Positions 17,291-26,429 of a stretch of DNA of 64,000 nucleotides are shown one piece after another. Numbering within the stretch: the stretch's first letter is position 1; every line of letters begins with the position of its first letter. The position numbers and the translations under genes were made by a program. The stretch comes from Chlorobiota bacterium (lineage in GTDB: Bacteria; Bacteroidota; Ignavibacteria; OLB7), in contig JAQBOZ010000028.1 in assembly GCA_028287785.1 (NCBI GenBank), forward strand, positions 310,001 through 374,000, given 5' to 3'. Under the pieces are notes generated by a model. It was not told the DNA's origin and did not search any database. It saw only the letters and a list, made by a program, of their open reading frames with translations.

Positions 17291-19393
17291 ATGCGCCGTA
17301 CGTTCCCCCATTTCCTTTCCGTTGCGCTTGTCATCCTCGTCGCCTTGCTCGCCGGGCCGATGCTTCCGTCGTTCCACGATGGCGCCGCGCTGATCGCCGG
17401 CCAGCAGAAACAGAAGCCGAAAAAAGAAACGAAGCCGGTAAAGAAGGATTCGAAAGCGACGAAGAAGGATTCGAAAACCGCAAAGAAGGATTCGAAAACC
17501 GCAAAGAAAGAGAGCAAATCCTCCAGGAAAGATCCCAAAACAGCGAAGAAGGATTCGAAATCCTCCGCGAAAACCGCGTCGTTGAAGGAAAAGGGCAAGA
17601 AAGGGGCGAAGCTCTCGAAGGCTGAGCTGAAGCGGGAGAAGAAGAACAAGGAAACGGCGAGCAGCTCCTCGCGCGATCGTCGCGGGCGCCACCAGGAGAC
17701 CGCATCGGTGAAACGGGGGACGAAAAGAGAGCGGGAGCTTGCGGCGCGGCGCGAGCAATCGAAGCCGGCGGTGGCAAGCGTATCATCATCGCGCCGTCAT
17801 GGGCGCACGACGGTTGTCGAGAAACCCGCGGCTGAAACGGCGAGGGTGGCAACACCCGCCGTGGAAACGCCGGTTGCCACCAAGGGCACCGCCGCGAACA
17901 ACGGCGGAACCGCGTCGACGGCGAGCGGCAGCAGGAGAAACGGCGAAACCGCGTCGACGGCGAAGCCAAGCTCCGGCGCATCGATGGCCGCGCGCGGAGA
18001 GATCCCAGTCGATTCCATCGCCCACCCCCGCGCGCCGATCCAGTCAGCCGGCGGAGCGGCCAGCGAGCCACGTCGCGAGACGCGGAAGCCGGAGCTGCGG
18101 AGCGGCCCGATCCCGGTGGAGCAGCAGGTTCGCGCCGATTCCACGATCACCACCACGCTGGCCGAGGGCGTGACGCATCGCCGGATAGCGACGGCGGGGC
18201 ATCAGGTGGTAAATGTGGTGACGATCGATCTGAAGAGCGGCGCCCGGCTGAAAAGCTCCAAGGCGCTCGACCGCTGCGATGGATTGCAGACCGCGTGCGA
18301 TATCGCCATCAGCGCGAACTCCATGATGAAGGATACGGCGGTGCTGGTGGCGACCAACGCCAGCTTCTGGCGCGCCGGCACAAATTCCCCGATCGGCGCC
18401 ACGATCACCGACGGCGAAGTGGTGGAGATGCCCGGCTACAAACGCTGGTCATCGCTGATGATCTTCGATGACGGGATGGCGGAGATCAACCGGATAGAAC
18501 TTCGCGGGACGTTTGTCTGGGACGGACGCCGGTTTCCCCTCTCGGCCGTGAATCGTCGCGGTGGCGAGCCGGGGCTGATCGTCTACAATCGCTTCTACGG
18601 CGATTCCATCCCCCGAGGCTCCCGCAAGACCGACAGCGCGATCGTCGCCGAGGCGATGGCGAACCGCGTGAGCTCCGATGTGGGGGATGACACCGAGACG
18701 CTGGACACCGCCGCGATCGTCCGCGGATACCGGAGCGCGAAGGCGCTTGAGGATAGGGAATTTCCGAACCTGAAAATCGCATGCGCCCCGCTCCGCCCGA
18801 AACGGAAACGGGATATCGCGCGGCCGGCGATGGTGGGAGATACGATGCGGATGGTGGTGACGGCAATCGACACCGGCACGGTTGTACGACCGGAGAACGG
18901 CTGCGTCCTCTCGGCCGGCGAGCTGCGCGACGCGTTCCGCGATATGAAGGTCGGCGATACGGTATCGCTGGCGTACGCCATCACCCCCGATCCCGAAAAG
19001 CGCGTCCGCGAAGTGCTGACCGGCACGCCGCGCCTGGTGCGCGATGGTCGCGCCGGCCCGGAACAGGAGATCGAGGGATCGAAGGCGCGGCGGTTCGTGG
19101 ATGGAAAGCTGGCGCGAACGGCGATCGGCATCTCCCGCACCGGCGACACGATATTTCTTGTGACGGTGAACAGCCCGAGCCTTTCGCTCGGCACCACCGG
19201 CATGTCGCTGGAACAGCTCGCGGTCTTTATGAAATCGATCGGCGCGTATCAGGCGATGAACTTCGACGGCGGCGGGTCGGCATCGATGGCGATCAACGGC
19301 GCGATGATCAGCCTTCAGGGAAATCGTCCCTCCAGCCGTCGCGTGAGCAACGCGCTGATGGTGGTGCGACCGGAATCGGTGAAGAACCGGTAG
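17291..19393 (+). CDS. Secreted phosphodiester glycosidase family (NAGPA/DUF2233) protein with Lys-rich linker
   Basis: 700 residues. A signal-like hydrophobic segment (about 10-27) leads into a long lysine/serine-rich linker (about 38-160) built from repeats of the type KKDSK(T/S)AK, then a second Ser/Ala/Thr-rich region to about 275. The C-terminal part has the NAGPA (exopolysaccharide/phosphodiester glycosidase) pattern, with ATNASFWRAG near residue 355 and the conserved NFDGGGSASMAING and RRVSNALMVV near the end. The ATG at 17291 is used because the earlier one (17195) only adds a non-signal extension. It would hydrolyse a phosphodiester-linked sugar outside the cytoplasm; the basic linker may bind acidic polymer. 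The 3' end has been duplicated (see repeat). Confidence 0.8.
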   Translation: MRRTFPHFLSVALVILVALLAGPMLPSFHDGAALIAGQQKQKPKKETKPVKKDSKATKKDSKTAKKDSKTAKKESKSSRKDPKTAKKDSKSSAKTASLKEKGKKGAKLSKAELKREKKNKETASSSSRDRRGRHQETASVKRGTKRERELAARREQSKPAVASVSSSRRHGRTTVVEKPAAETARVATPAVETPVATKGTAANNGGTASTASGSRRNGETASTAKPSSGASMAARGEIPVDSIAHPRAPIQSAGGAASEPRRETRKPELRSGPIPVEQQVRADSTITTTLAEGVTHRRIATAGHQVVNVVTIDLKSGARLKSSKALDRCDGLQTACDIAISANSMMKDTAVLVATNASFWRAGTNSPIGATITDGEVVEMPGYKRWSSLMIFDDGMAEINRIELRGTFVWDGRRFPLSAVNRRGGEPGLIVYNRFYGDSIPRGSRKTDSAIVAEAMANRVSSDVGDDTETLDTAAIVRGYRSAKALEDREFPNLKIACAPLRPKRKRDIARPAMVGDTMRMVVTAIDTGTVVRPENGCVLSAGELRDAFRDMKVGDTVSLAYAITPDPEKRVREVLTGTPRLVRDGRAGPEQEIEGSKARRFVDGKLARTAIGISRTGDTIFLVTVNSPSLSLGTTGMSLEQLAVFMKSIGAYQAMNFDGGGSASMAINGAMISLQGNRPSSRRVSNALMVVRPESVKNR

Positions 19394-19611
19394 AGATGTG
19401 TGCCGCACAGAGCATTGGATTGTGCACAGGGCGATGCCCCGTGCAATAGAATATTGCGCCCCGTTGGGGCTTGGGAGAAGGAAAATGGTGGTGCGACCGG
19501 AATCGGTGAAGAACCGGTAGAGATGTGTGCCGCACAGAGCATTGGATTGTGCACAGGGCGATGCCCCGTGCAATAGAATATTCCGCCCCGTTGGGGCTTG
19601 GGAGGAGGAAA
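19358..19611. repeat. 127-bp tandem duplication covering the end of the gene and a two-hairpin repeat
   Basis: Copy 1 begins at 19358 and copy 2 at 19485, an exact 127-base offset; only a few mismatches are seen (GCGCC/CCGCC; GAGAAG/GAGGAG). The duplicated segment holds the last 12 codons and stop of the preceding gene and one unit of the GC-rich repeat. The second set of codons is silent, being downstream of the first stop. Confidence 0.95.
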
Positions 19612-19842
19612 GAGGACGGGACCGAGGTTCCAGCACAGGGCACCGCCCTGTGTATCATGTGCGTATCGTGCATGTATTGTGCCCGGAGCAATGCCCCACC
19701 CACCGGATCGGTAACAATTCCCACCCGACAGACATTCATTCAGGCGATCGCGCAAGCCAGTTGTCAACATGCCGGTACGGCCTGCGAGCGCGAATCCCCC
19801 CCACCCATCATGTTCGGCTCAACCTTATCAGAGAATCATTCG
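19612..19842. other. Intergenic stretch with a degenerate repeat piece
   Basis: A partial palindrome CACAGGGCACCGCCCTGTG (19634-19652) belongs to the two-hairpin family. No gene or promoter of the common layout was recognised before the oxidase gene. Confidence 0.4.
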
Positions 19843-21528
19843 ATGAATCAGAGATTCCTCCTGCCTCTTCTCTTGTTTATGATAACGGCGTCGGCCGCGA
19901 TCGCGCAGCCGTACAACACGCTCTGGATTCCCGACACGCTCTCGGGAACAACGTTCGCGCTGACGATGAACGCGGCCACGAAACAGTTCAGGACCGGCGC
20001 CGTCACCAACACCTACGGCTACAACGGCAACGCATATCTCGGCCCCACGCTGATCATGCACAAGGGGGATTCCGTGCAGATCCACGTCACCAACAACCTG
20101 ATGGATTCCACCACGCTCCACTGGCACGGATTCCATATCCCGGCGATGATGGATGGCGGGCCGCACCAGCCGATTCCGCCCGGCACCACGTGGTCGCCAA
20201 TGTTCAGAATCAGGAACAACGCCGCAACGTTCTGGTATCATCCGCATCTCCATATGATGACCGAGCAGCAGATGATGATGGGGCTTACCGGAATGATCAT
20301 CGTCCGCGACGATCAGGAATCCGCGCTCGCGCTGCCGCGGACCTACGGCGTCGATGATATCCCGCTGATCCTGCACGATCGCCGGTTCGACAACTCCAAC
20401 CAGCTCGTTCAGGATACCTACGGCGACAGCATGCTGGTGAACGGGACGCTGAGCGCGCAACTGGCGGCCCCGGCGCAGATGGTCCGCTTCAGAGTTCTCA
20501 ACGCCGCCAGCGAGCGCGCCTACAACATCGGCTTCAGCGATAACCGGACGTTCTATGTGATCGGCACCGATGGCGGGCTGCTGAACGCGCCGGTCCCGGT
20601 GACGCGTAAAGTTCTCGGCGTGGGGGAGCGGGTGGAAATCATCGTCGATTTTTCCGGCCAGTCCGGTCAGTCGGTGGATCTGATGGCCTACAACGCCGGG
20701 CAGAAGATGGGATATCCCGGCAGCGAGCCGCAGGCGAGCGGAAAGTTCGGCAGCGCGCTGAACAACAGAAACTTCCGCATGCTCCATATCGCCGTCGGCC
20801 CGTCCACAACCGCGCCGATCACCGTGCTGCCGAAACAGCTTACGACCATCACATTCCTGGACCCGACGGCTGTCAACGTCACGCGGCAGGTGAAGCTGAC
20901 CGATGGGTTCAACGGCTCGGCGTTCCGGTTCGACTCCACGTCGTTCAACATGGAGGTGATCAACAAGACAGTGCACCTGAACGATGTGGAGATCTGGGAG
21001 CTGAAAAATATCTCGGCGTTCTCCCACACATTTCATATCCACGACGTGGAGTTCAACATCCTCTCGCGCAACGGCGTGGCGCCGAACGCGGAGGAACATG
21101 GATGGAAGGATGTGGCGCTGGTGAATATGAACGAGACGGTGCGGTTTATCACGCGGTTCGAGGATTTTGCCGACCCGGAACATCCCTACATGTACCACTG
21201 CCATATCGGATTTCATGAGGATGGCGGGATGATGGGGCAGTTCGTGGTGGTGCAGAGCCCGAGCGGCATCGCGGAGGGGGGGATAACGACGGGAGGAAGC
21301 GGTCTGCGGATTGCGCCGAACCCGGCGACCGATCTGCTGACGGTGAGGATAAACGGCGGCGATATCGCGAAGGTTCAGATCATCAACTACGCCGGCATGA
21401 TCGTCACCGAACGGACGCCATCGGCGAACGGCGCGGTGGATATCGCCGGGCTTCCCGCCGGACTTTATTTCCTCCGCGCAACCGACACACGCGGAATTTC
21501 CCGCGTCGGAAAATTTATCAGGATGTGA
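19843..21528 (+). CDS. Multicopper oxidase with type IX secretion sorting domain
   Basis: 561 residues. Signal peptide (1-22, ending AIAQ), then three cupredoxin domains. Copper ligand motifs are all present: HWHG, WYHPHLH, HTFHIHD and the combined type 1/type 3 motif HCHIGFHEDGGM with a methionine axial ligand. The N-terminal region resembles bilirubin oxidase/CueO/CotA-type enzymes. The last 75 residues (starting LRIAPNPATDLLTV, ending GLYFLRAT...GKFIRM) match the type A C-terminal sorting domain of the type IX secretion system, so the enzyme should be exported to the cell surface. The ATG at 19843 is used; the frame upstream runs through repeats. Substrate (Cu+, phenols or Mn/Fe) is not readable. 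Confidence 0.95.
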   Translation: MNQRFLLPLLLFMITASAAIAQPYNTLWIPDTLSGTTFALTMNAATKQFRTGAVTNTYGYNGNAYLGPTLIMHKGDSVQIHVTNNLMDSTTLHWHGFHIPAMMDGGPHQPIPPGTTWSPMFRIRNNAATFWYHPHLHMMTEQQMMMGLTGMIIVRDDQESALALPRTYGVDDIPLILHDRRFDNSNQLVQDTYGDSMLVNGTLSAQLAAPAQMVRFRVLNAASERAYNIGFSDNRTFYVIGTDGGLLNAPVPVTRKVLGVGERVEIIVDFSGQSGQSVDLMAYNAGQKMGYPGSEPQASGKFGSALNNRNFRMLHIAVGPSTTAPITVLPKQLTTITFLDPTAVNVTRQVKLTDGFNGSAFRFDSTSFNMEVINKTVHLNDVEIWELKNISAFSHTFHIHDVEFNILSRNGVAPNAEEHGWKDVALVNMNETVRFITRFEDFADPEHPYMYHCHIGFHEDGGMMGQFVVVQSPSGIAEGGITTGGSGLRIAPNPATDLLTVRINGGDIAKVQIINYAGMIVTERTPSANGAVDIAGLPAGLYFLRATDTRGISRVGKFIRM

Positions 21529-21581
21529 TGGCACATAGAGATTTTTTTTCGCGAGCCATAGCCGATAATTGAATAACCCGC

Positions 21582-21625
21582 ATGGCCCCGTTCGAATATT
21601 TTCGGGCGGGGCCATTTCGTTTGCG
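21582..21625 (+). terminator. Terminator after the multicopper oxidase
   Basis: ATGGCCCCG (21582-21590) pairs with CGGGGCCAT (21607-21615), followed by TTCGTTT. Confidence 0.7.
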
Positions 21626-21981
21626 ATGGCATTCGCAATCCTTCGGATCTTCGTTGTGCTGAGAATGACAACGGTTCTTTTATTGATCGATCGGGCGGTT
21701 ATCGATAGAGTTGTCGAGTTTACAACCCCGTAACCCGGATCATTCCACCAGCGATTCCGCGTTCACCCCGAACACTTTGACGTTTCACCGATCGAGGGGG
21801 CGGTTTAAAACCGCCCCCTACAATTACGCCGCCCCCGACAATCACGCCCCCCGACAACATGGCGCAATCATCACGTTCGCGCGCGCTATGCAATCTCCCC
21901 CGTTCTTCATAATGTTGCAGCCGCCGCATCCAGATCCCCGCGATGCGCGTTCAATTCTCTTCGATACTTCATTTCCGTGAC
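21626..21981. other. Intergenic stretch with palindrome of the GGGCGGTTTAAACCGCCC family
   Basis: The palindrome GAGGGGGCGGTTTAAAACCGCCCCCTA occurs at 21794-21820, followed by degenerate half copies (GCCCCCGACAA, GCCCCCCGACAA) to 21858. No gene seen. Confidence 0.7.
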
Positions 21982-22944
21982 ATGCCCGAACCTGAAAGCG
22001 ATTCCCGTCAGCAACTCCGCAGGGTCATCTTTGCCGTCGGCATTCTCATCTGCCTTCTGGCGTTTGTCATTCCATCGATCATCTCGCCGCCGATCGCGCT
22101 CGCAATCGGCCTGCTGATCGGGATGACGGTGGGGAATCCGTATCCGAAGGAGACGAAGAAATGGACGAAGATTCTTCTTCAGGCGTCGGTGGTGGGGCTC
22201 GGCTTCGGGATCGATCTGGGGCAGGTGTTGCAGGCCGGTCGCGATGGAATCCTCTTCACGATCGCCACGATTTTCGGAACGCTGATCCTCGGCGCGCTCG
22301 TCGGAAAATGGCTGGGGCTTTCGAAGCGGACATCGCACCTGATCTCCTCCGGCACGGCGATCTGCGGCGGAAGCGCCATCGCGGCGGTGGGGCCGGTGCT
22401 CAACGCCGATGAAAAGGAGATGTCAGTAGCGCTCGGCACCATCTTCATCCTCAACTCGATCGCGCTCTTTCTCTTTCCCGCGGTCGGCCACGCGCTGCTG
22501 CTGACGCAGAAGCAGTTCGGCATCTGGGCGGCGATCGCCATCCACGACACCAGCTCGGTTGTCGGCGCGGCGACGGCGTACGGAAAGGAGGCGGCGGGGA
22601 TCGCGACGACCGTGAAGCTGGCGCGGGCGCTCTGGATCGTGCCGCTTGTCCTCTTCACATCGTTCGCGTTCCGGCAGAAGGATCGGAAGATCACCATCCC
22701 CTGGTTCATCGGATATTTTTTCATCGCCTCCGTCCTCCGCACCTACGTGGCGCCGATCACCGCCATCTCCAAGCCGATCACCGATATCGCCAAGGTCGGG
22801 CTGACGGTGACGCTGTTTCTGATCGGCGCGGGCCTGTCGATACCGATGCTGAAATCAGTCGGCGTCCGTCCGCTGGTTCATGGGGTTATTCTCTGGATCG
22901 TGATCTCGCTGGTGTCGCTGTACGCGGTGCTGCATCTGATATAG
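21982..22944 (+). CDS. YeiH/UPF0324 family putative sulfate exporter
   Basis: 320 residues with 9-10 membrane helices. The family pattern is present: SPPIALAIGLLIG, QASVVGLGFG near the second helix and LISSGTAICGGSAIAAVGPVL in the core. The ATG at 21982 (MPEPESDSR) is preferred to 21943 because it starts at the charged N-terminus. YeiH-like (Cons_hypoth698) proteins are thought to export sulfate or other sulfur compounds, for instance in taurine or thiol metabolism. No sulfur gene is adjacent, so a specific role is not assigned. It is in the inner membrane and probably monocistronic. Confidence 0.9.
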   Translation: MPEPESDSRQQLRRVIFAVGILICLLAFVIPSIISPPIALAIGLLIGMTVGNPYPKETKKWTKILLQASVVGLGFGIDLGQVLQAGRDGILFTIATIFGTLILGALVGKWLGLSKRTSHLISSGTAICGGSAIAAVGPVLNADEKEMSVALGTIFILNSIALFLFPAVGHALLLTQKQFGIWAAIAIHDTSSVVGAATAYGKEAAGIATTVKLARALWIVPLVLFTSFAFRQKDRKITIPWFIGYFFIASVLRTYVAPITAISKPITDIAKVGLTVTLFLIGAGLSIPMLKSVGVRPLVHGVILWIVISLVSLYAVLHLI

Positions 22945-22972
22945 CGGATTGTCGAAGATTATGATGATCTCC

Positions 22973-23041
22973 CCCGTCGGGGACGGTTTCAAACCGCCCC
23001 TCGCGAGTGGAGGGAGGGACGGTTTGAAACCGTCTCCGACG
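22973..23041. repeat. Two copies of the GGGACGGTTT palindrome
   Basis: GGGGACGGTTTCAAACCGCCCC followed after 16 bases by GGGACGGTTTGAAACCGTCTCC. Same family as 11896 and 39305. It lies directly before the ABC transporter gene. Confidence 0.8.
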
Positions 23042-23103
23042 CATGCACTGATTCACACGCGTTGCAGCATCTTCTGTGAGAACGATTTCACTACCTTGCC
23101 GGA

Positions 23104-24987
23104 ATGGCAAAACGATTTCGTGGCAATGAGGTGCGCGCCGGGGGAAAGCCTCCGACATGGCGCGAGAAAGTGGCGGCGCTCAAGTACGTCCCGCCGCTGG
23201 TGAAGATGGTGTGGGAAACGCATCGTGGCTACACGGTGACGATGGCGATGCTCCGGCTGGTGCAGGCGTTCGTGCCGATCGCGATGCTCTGGGTGGGAAA
23301 GCTGATCATCGATACGCTGATCGCGGCGCGCGCGGGGAACGATACGCTGCGGCATCTGCTGATACTGATCGGCGTGGAGATCGCGATCGCGGTGGCGCGC
23401 GATATTCTGGGGCGGGCGTCGTCGCTGGTGGAATCGCTGCTTGGCGATCTCTTCTCCAATCACACCAGCATCCGGCTGATGCAGCACGCCGCGACGCTCG
23501 ATCTCTATCACTTCGAGGACCCCGCGTTTTACGATCGTCTGGAGCGGGCGCGCCAGCAGACCACCAGCCGCATCAGGCTTCTGGCGATGATCTTTTCGAT
23601 GGCGCAGAACTCACTCACGCTCCTCTCGCTCGGCGCGGCGCTGGCCGCGTATTCCCCCTGGCTGCTGGTGCTCCTCGGCGTCACGCTGATCCCCAGCTTC
23701 CTCGGCGAAACCCATTTCGCATCGCTTGAATATTCTCTTCTCTTCAGTTGGACACCGCAACGCCGTCAGCTTGACTACATCAGATTTCTCGGCGCCAGCG
23801 ACAAGACGGCGAAGGAGATTCAGATGTTCGGGCTGGCGCCGTGGCTGGTGGCGCGCTACAAGACGCTGGCCGACCGATACTACGAGGAGAACAAGCGGCT
23901 CTCGATACGGAAGGGGATCGCCGCGACGGGGCTGGCGATGATCGGGAAGCTGGGGTATTACGGGGGATATGTTTTCGCGCTGGTCCGCGCGGTGGATGGG
24001 AGCATCACCATCGGATCGTTCACGTTTCTGGTGGCGTCGTTCGCGCAGGGGCAGGGGCTGATCGGTGGGCTGCTTCAGGGGGCGAGCGATATCTACGAGC
24101 AGAATCTCTACCTGAAGGATCTCTTCGAGTTCTTCGAGATGCGCCCGTCGATCGCGTCGGTCGCCGGCGCGCCGAAGGTTCCGATTCCGATCCGCGAGGG
24201 GTTTGTCTTCGAGGATGTCGGCTTTGTCTATCCCGGCTCCGAGCGGTGGGCGATCCGCCATGTGAACTTCACGCTCCGGCCGGGAGAACGTATCGCGTTC
24301 GTCGGCGAAAACGGCGCGGGGAAAACCACGCTGACGAAACTGATCGCGCGGCTCTACGATCCATCCGAGGGGAGAATTCTGCTGGATGGCCGCGATGTGA
24401 AGGAGTACGATCTTACATCGCTCCGCGCCACGGTCAGCGTGATCTTCCAGGATTTTGTCCGCTACGATCTTTCGTTCGAGGAAAACATCGGCGTCGGTGA
24501 AATCGAATCGGTCTCGGAATATCTCGATCGCGATCTGACAACGGAGACGGCGGCAACGATCCCCGAGCCGATCACCAGCGCGGCGGAAAAATCGCTCGCA
24601 AGCTCCCTCCTTCCGCGCTTCGCCGCGGGATACGGGCAGATGCTGGGGCGGCGCTTCACCGGCGGCGTGGATCTTTCCGGCGGCGAGTGGCAGAAGGTGG
24701 CGCTGGCCCGCGCCTACATGCGGGAATCACAGGTGCTGATCCTCGACGAGCCGACGGCGGCGCTCGACGCACGGGCGGAGTACGAAGTGTTCACGCGATT
24801 TTCCGAGCTGGTATCGGGTCGCATGGCGATCATCATCTCCCACAGATTTTCCACCGTCCGGATGGCCGACCGGATCGTGGTGCTGCGCGATGGAACCGTA
24901 ACGGAGGAGGGGACGCACGCTGAGTTGGTGGCGCATCGGGGGCTGTATGCCGAGCTGTTCGAGTTGCAGGCGGAGGGGTATCGGTAG
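23104..24987 (+). CDS. ABC transporter, fused permease and ATP-binding domains
   Basis: 627 residues. A six-helix permease domain (about 35-330) is followed by an ATPase domain (about 360-600). Walker A (GENGAGKTT) begins at Gly401, signature DLSGGEWQKVALARA precedes Walker B (ILDEPTAALD, Asp548-Glu549) and the H-loop SHRFST. The type is that of half-transporters of the MsbA/LmrA/HlyB-like class acting as a homodimer. Substrate not assigned; export is likely from the class. The TACCTTGC element only a few bases before the ATG suggests that the transcript could be leaderless, but this is speculative. It is followed by an unrelated SDR after a repeat. Confidence 0.94.
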   Translation: MAKRFRGNEVRAGGKPPTWREKVAALKYVPPLVKMVWETHRGYTVTMAMLRLVQAFVPIAMLWVGKLIIDTLIAARAGNDTLRHLLILIGVEIAIAVARDILGRASSLVESLLGDLFSNHTSIRLMQHAATLDLYHFEDPAFYDRLERARQQTTSRIRLLAMIFSMAQNSLTLLSLGAALAAYSPWLLVLLGVTLIPSFLGETHFASLEYSLLFSWTPQRRQLDYIRFLGASDKTAKEIQMFGLAPWLVARYKTLADRYYEENKRLSIRKGIAATGLAMIGKLGYYGGYVFALVRAVDGSITIGSFTFLVASFAQGQGLIGGLLQGASDIYEQNLYLKDLFEFFEMRPSIASVAGAPKVPIPIREGFVFEDVGFVYPGSERWAIRHVNFTLRPGERIAFVGENGAGKTTLTKLIARLYDPSEGRILLDGRDVKEYDLTSLRATVSVIFQDFVRYDLSFEENIGVGEIESVSEYLDRDLTTETAATIPEPITSAAEKSLASSLLPRFAAGYGQMLGRRFTGGVDLSGGEWQKVALARAYMRESQVLILDEPTAALDARAEYEVFTRFSELVSGRMAIIISHRFSTVRMADRIVVLRDGTVTEEGTHAELVAHRGLYAELFELQAEGYR

Positions 24988-25049
24988 ATGTCCCGCGCGG
25001 GGCGATGCCCCGCGCACCAGGGATTGCGCCCCTCCGGGGCTTGAGGAGA
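24988..25049. repeat. Two-hairpin GC-rich repeat (unit A)
   Basis: The palindrome GCGCGGGGCGATGCCCCGCGC then GCGCCCCTCCGGGGCTTG. It begins right after the ABC transporter stop codon and could end its transcription. Confidence 0.9.
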
Positions 25050-25093
25050 TTCCAGGGGGCCACGGGGGGGGTAAACATCCAATCATAGAGCAT

Positions 25094-25861
25094 ATGACTA
25101 TCTCCACGCTTTTCGATCTTCATGGCGCAACGGCGCTTGTCACCGGTGCGTCACGCGGGCTGGGAGCGGCCGCGACGGAAATCCTGGCGGAGGCGGGGGC
25201 GAATGTGGTGCTGATCGGTCGGGAGATGGAGACGCTGCGCGCTCAGGAGAAAAGACTTTCGGCGCGCGGAGTCGGGACGCTGCCGGTGGTCTGCGATATG
25301 GGGAGGCAGGATGATATCACGCGTGCCGTGGCGGAGTCGCGGGAGCGTTTCGGCGCGATCGATATCCTCGTCAACAACGCGGGGATCATCCGGCGCGGCG
25401 CGGCCGAGAGCTATACGATGGAGGACTGGAATGAGGTGATCGGCGTAAACCTGACCGGGCCGTTCATGCTGGCGCAGGAGGTCGGCCGGGAGATGATCGC
25501 GCGCGGGCGCGGAAAGATCATCAACATCGCATCGCTCCTCTCCTTTTCCGGCGGGCTGAATGTGATTGGCTACACCGCCAGCAAGAGCGGCGTGGCGGGG
25601 ATCACCCGCGCGATGGCGAACGAGTGGGCGCGGCACGGCGTCAATGTGAACGGCATCGCGCCGGGATATTTCCGGACGGAGGCCACCGCCGCGTTGCAGC
25701 AGAACCCGGAGCGCTACAACGCGCTGCTGGCACGGATTCCCGCCGGACGCTGGGGGGAGCCGGACGATCTGAAAGGGACGATACTGTTCCTTGCATCGCG
25801 CGCCAGCGATTATGTGAACGGCGCCATCATCCCGGTGGATGGCGGCTGGATGGCGGCGTAA
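25094..25861 (+). CDS. Short-chain dehydrogenase, gluconate 5-dehydrogenase/KduD-like
   Basis: 255 residues. The NAD(P) motif TGASRGLG (residues 16-23), NNAG near residue 94 and the catalytic Tyr and Lys in YTASK are all present, with catalytic Ser in NIASLLSFSG. The opening FDLHGATALVTGASRGLGAAA and the strand pattern fit gluconate 5-dehydrogenase or 2-deoxygluconate 3-dehydrogenase more than FabG, but substrate is not certain. The ATG at 25094 is used; the frame upstream runs through repeat sequence. The gene stands alone between an ABC transporter and MITE-like elements. It is cytoplasmic and probably tetrameric. Confidence 0.88.
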   Translation: MTISTLFDLHGATALVTGASRGLGAAATEILAEAGANVVLIGREMETLRAQEKRLSARGVGTLPVVCDMGRQDDITRAVAESRERFGAIDILVNNAGIIRRGAAESYTMEDWNEVIGVNLTGPFMLAQEVGREMIARGRGKIINIASLLSFSGGLNVIGYTASKSGVAGITRAMANEWARHGVNVNGIAPGYFRTEATAALQQNPERYNALLARIPAGRWGEPDDLKGTILFLASRASDYVNGAIIPVDGGWMAA

Positions 25862-25865
25862 CGAC

Positions 25866-26427
25866 GATGGATATCTCTCACGCGCATTCGGCATCACAGC
25901 CCCATGAGGGCGTAGCACTGCCATCATGCCTTCCATGATTTCAGGCTCCGGAGGAGCGTACCATTCGGCCTGGGTGCGAGGATAGTTCGCTCGGTAGTGA
26001 CTCAATTTGAATCCAGCCCTCCGGTTGACAGCGCAATGATCCATCGACAATCCTCTTATCACTCTTCAAGCTCCGTCAGGAGCGTGCCGGTTGTAGCAAC
26101 GATATATCCGTTTCACACTCAAGCCCCAGAGGAGCGTACTATTCTGCCGGCAGGCAAGGATGGTACGCTCCTCTGGAGCCTGGAATCAAGGAAGGTGTGG
26201 CGATGCTACCACCGGTACGCCCCGATGGGGCTGGAAAGACAGATGGCTGATATGACTCCGGGCATCATCCACAGCATCTCAACCTGAGTCACTACCATTC
26301 GCTCCGATGGAGCTTGAGTGAACAAGAGAACTTTCCTGCTGCAACCGGCGCGATCCTGACGGAGCCTGAAGAGCGATAAGCCGATGGAGGATTGTTCCTC
26401 AGACTGGAGGTTGGCTTCGCAATGAGC
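25866..26427. mobile_element. Older, decayed copy of the MITE-like element, split by a younger copy
   Basis: The segments 25870-25992 and 26297-26426 align, in order, with the left and right halves of copy 1 (3153-3438): for example AGCCCCATGAGGGCGTAGC and CATGATTTCAGGCTCCGGAG on the left, TGCAACCGGCGCGATCCTGACG and GCAATGAGCAGTTAC on the right. Its ends are eroded. Between them lies the inverted younger copy. The region fills the whole gap between the SDR and the dioxygenase genes. Confidence 0.75.
25993..26296. mobile_element. MITE-like element, copy 2 (304 bp)
   Basis: The inverted termini are GGTAGTGACTCAATTTGA at 25993 and, on the other strand, GGTAGTGACTCAGGTTGA ending at 26296. It is flanked by GTTCGCTC (25985-25992) and ATTCGCTC (26297-26304), an 8-base duplication with one mismatch. 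Its interior is the reverse complement of copy 1 over nearly the whole length. No ORF of significance. Confidence 0.85.
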
Positions 26428-26429
26428 AG

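Noticed and set aside
19525-19842. Longer N-terminus of the multicopper oxidase
   Set aside because: The extension includes repeat sequence and would bury the signal peptide, which starts cleanly at 19843.
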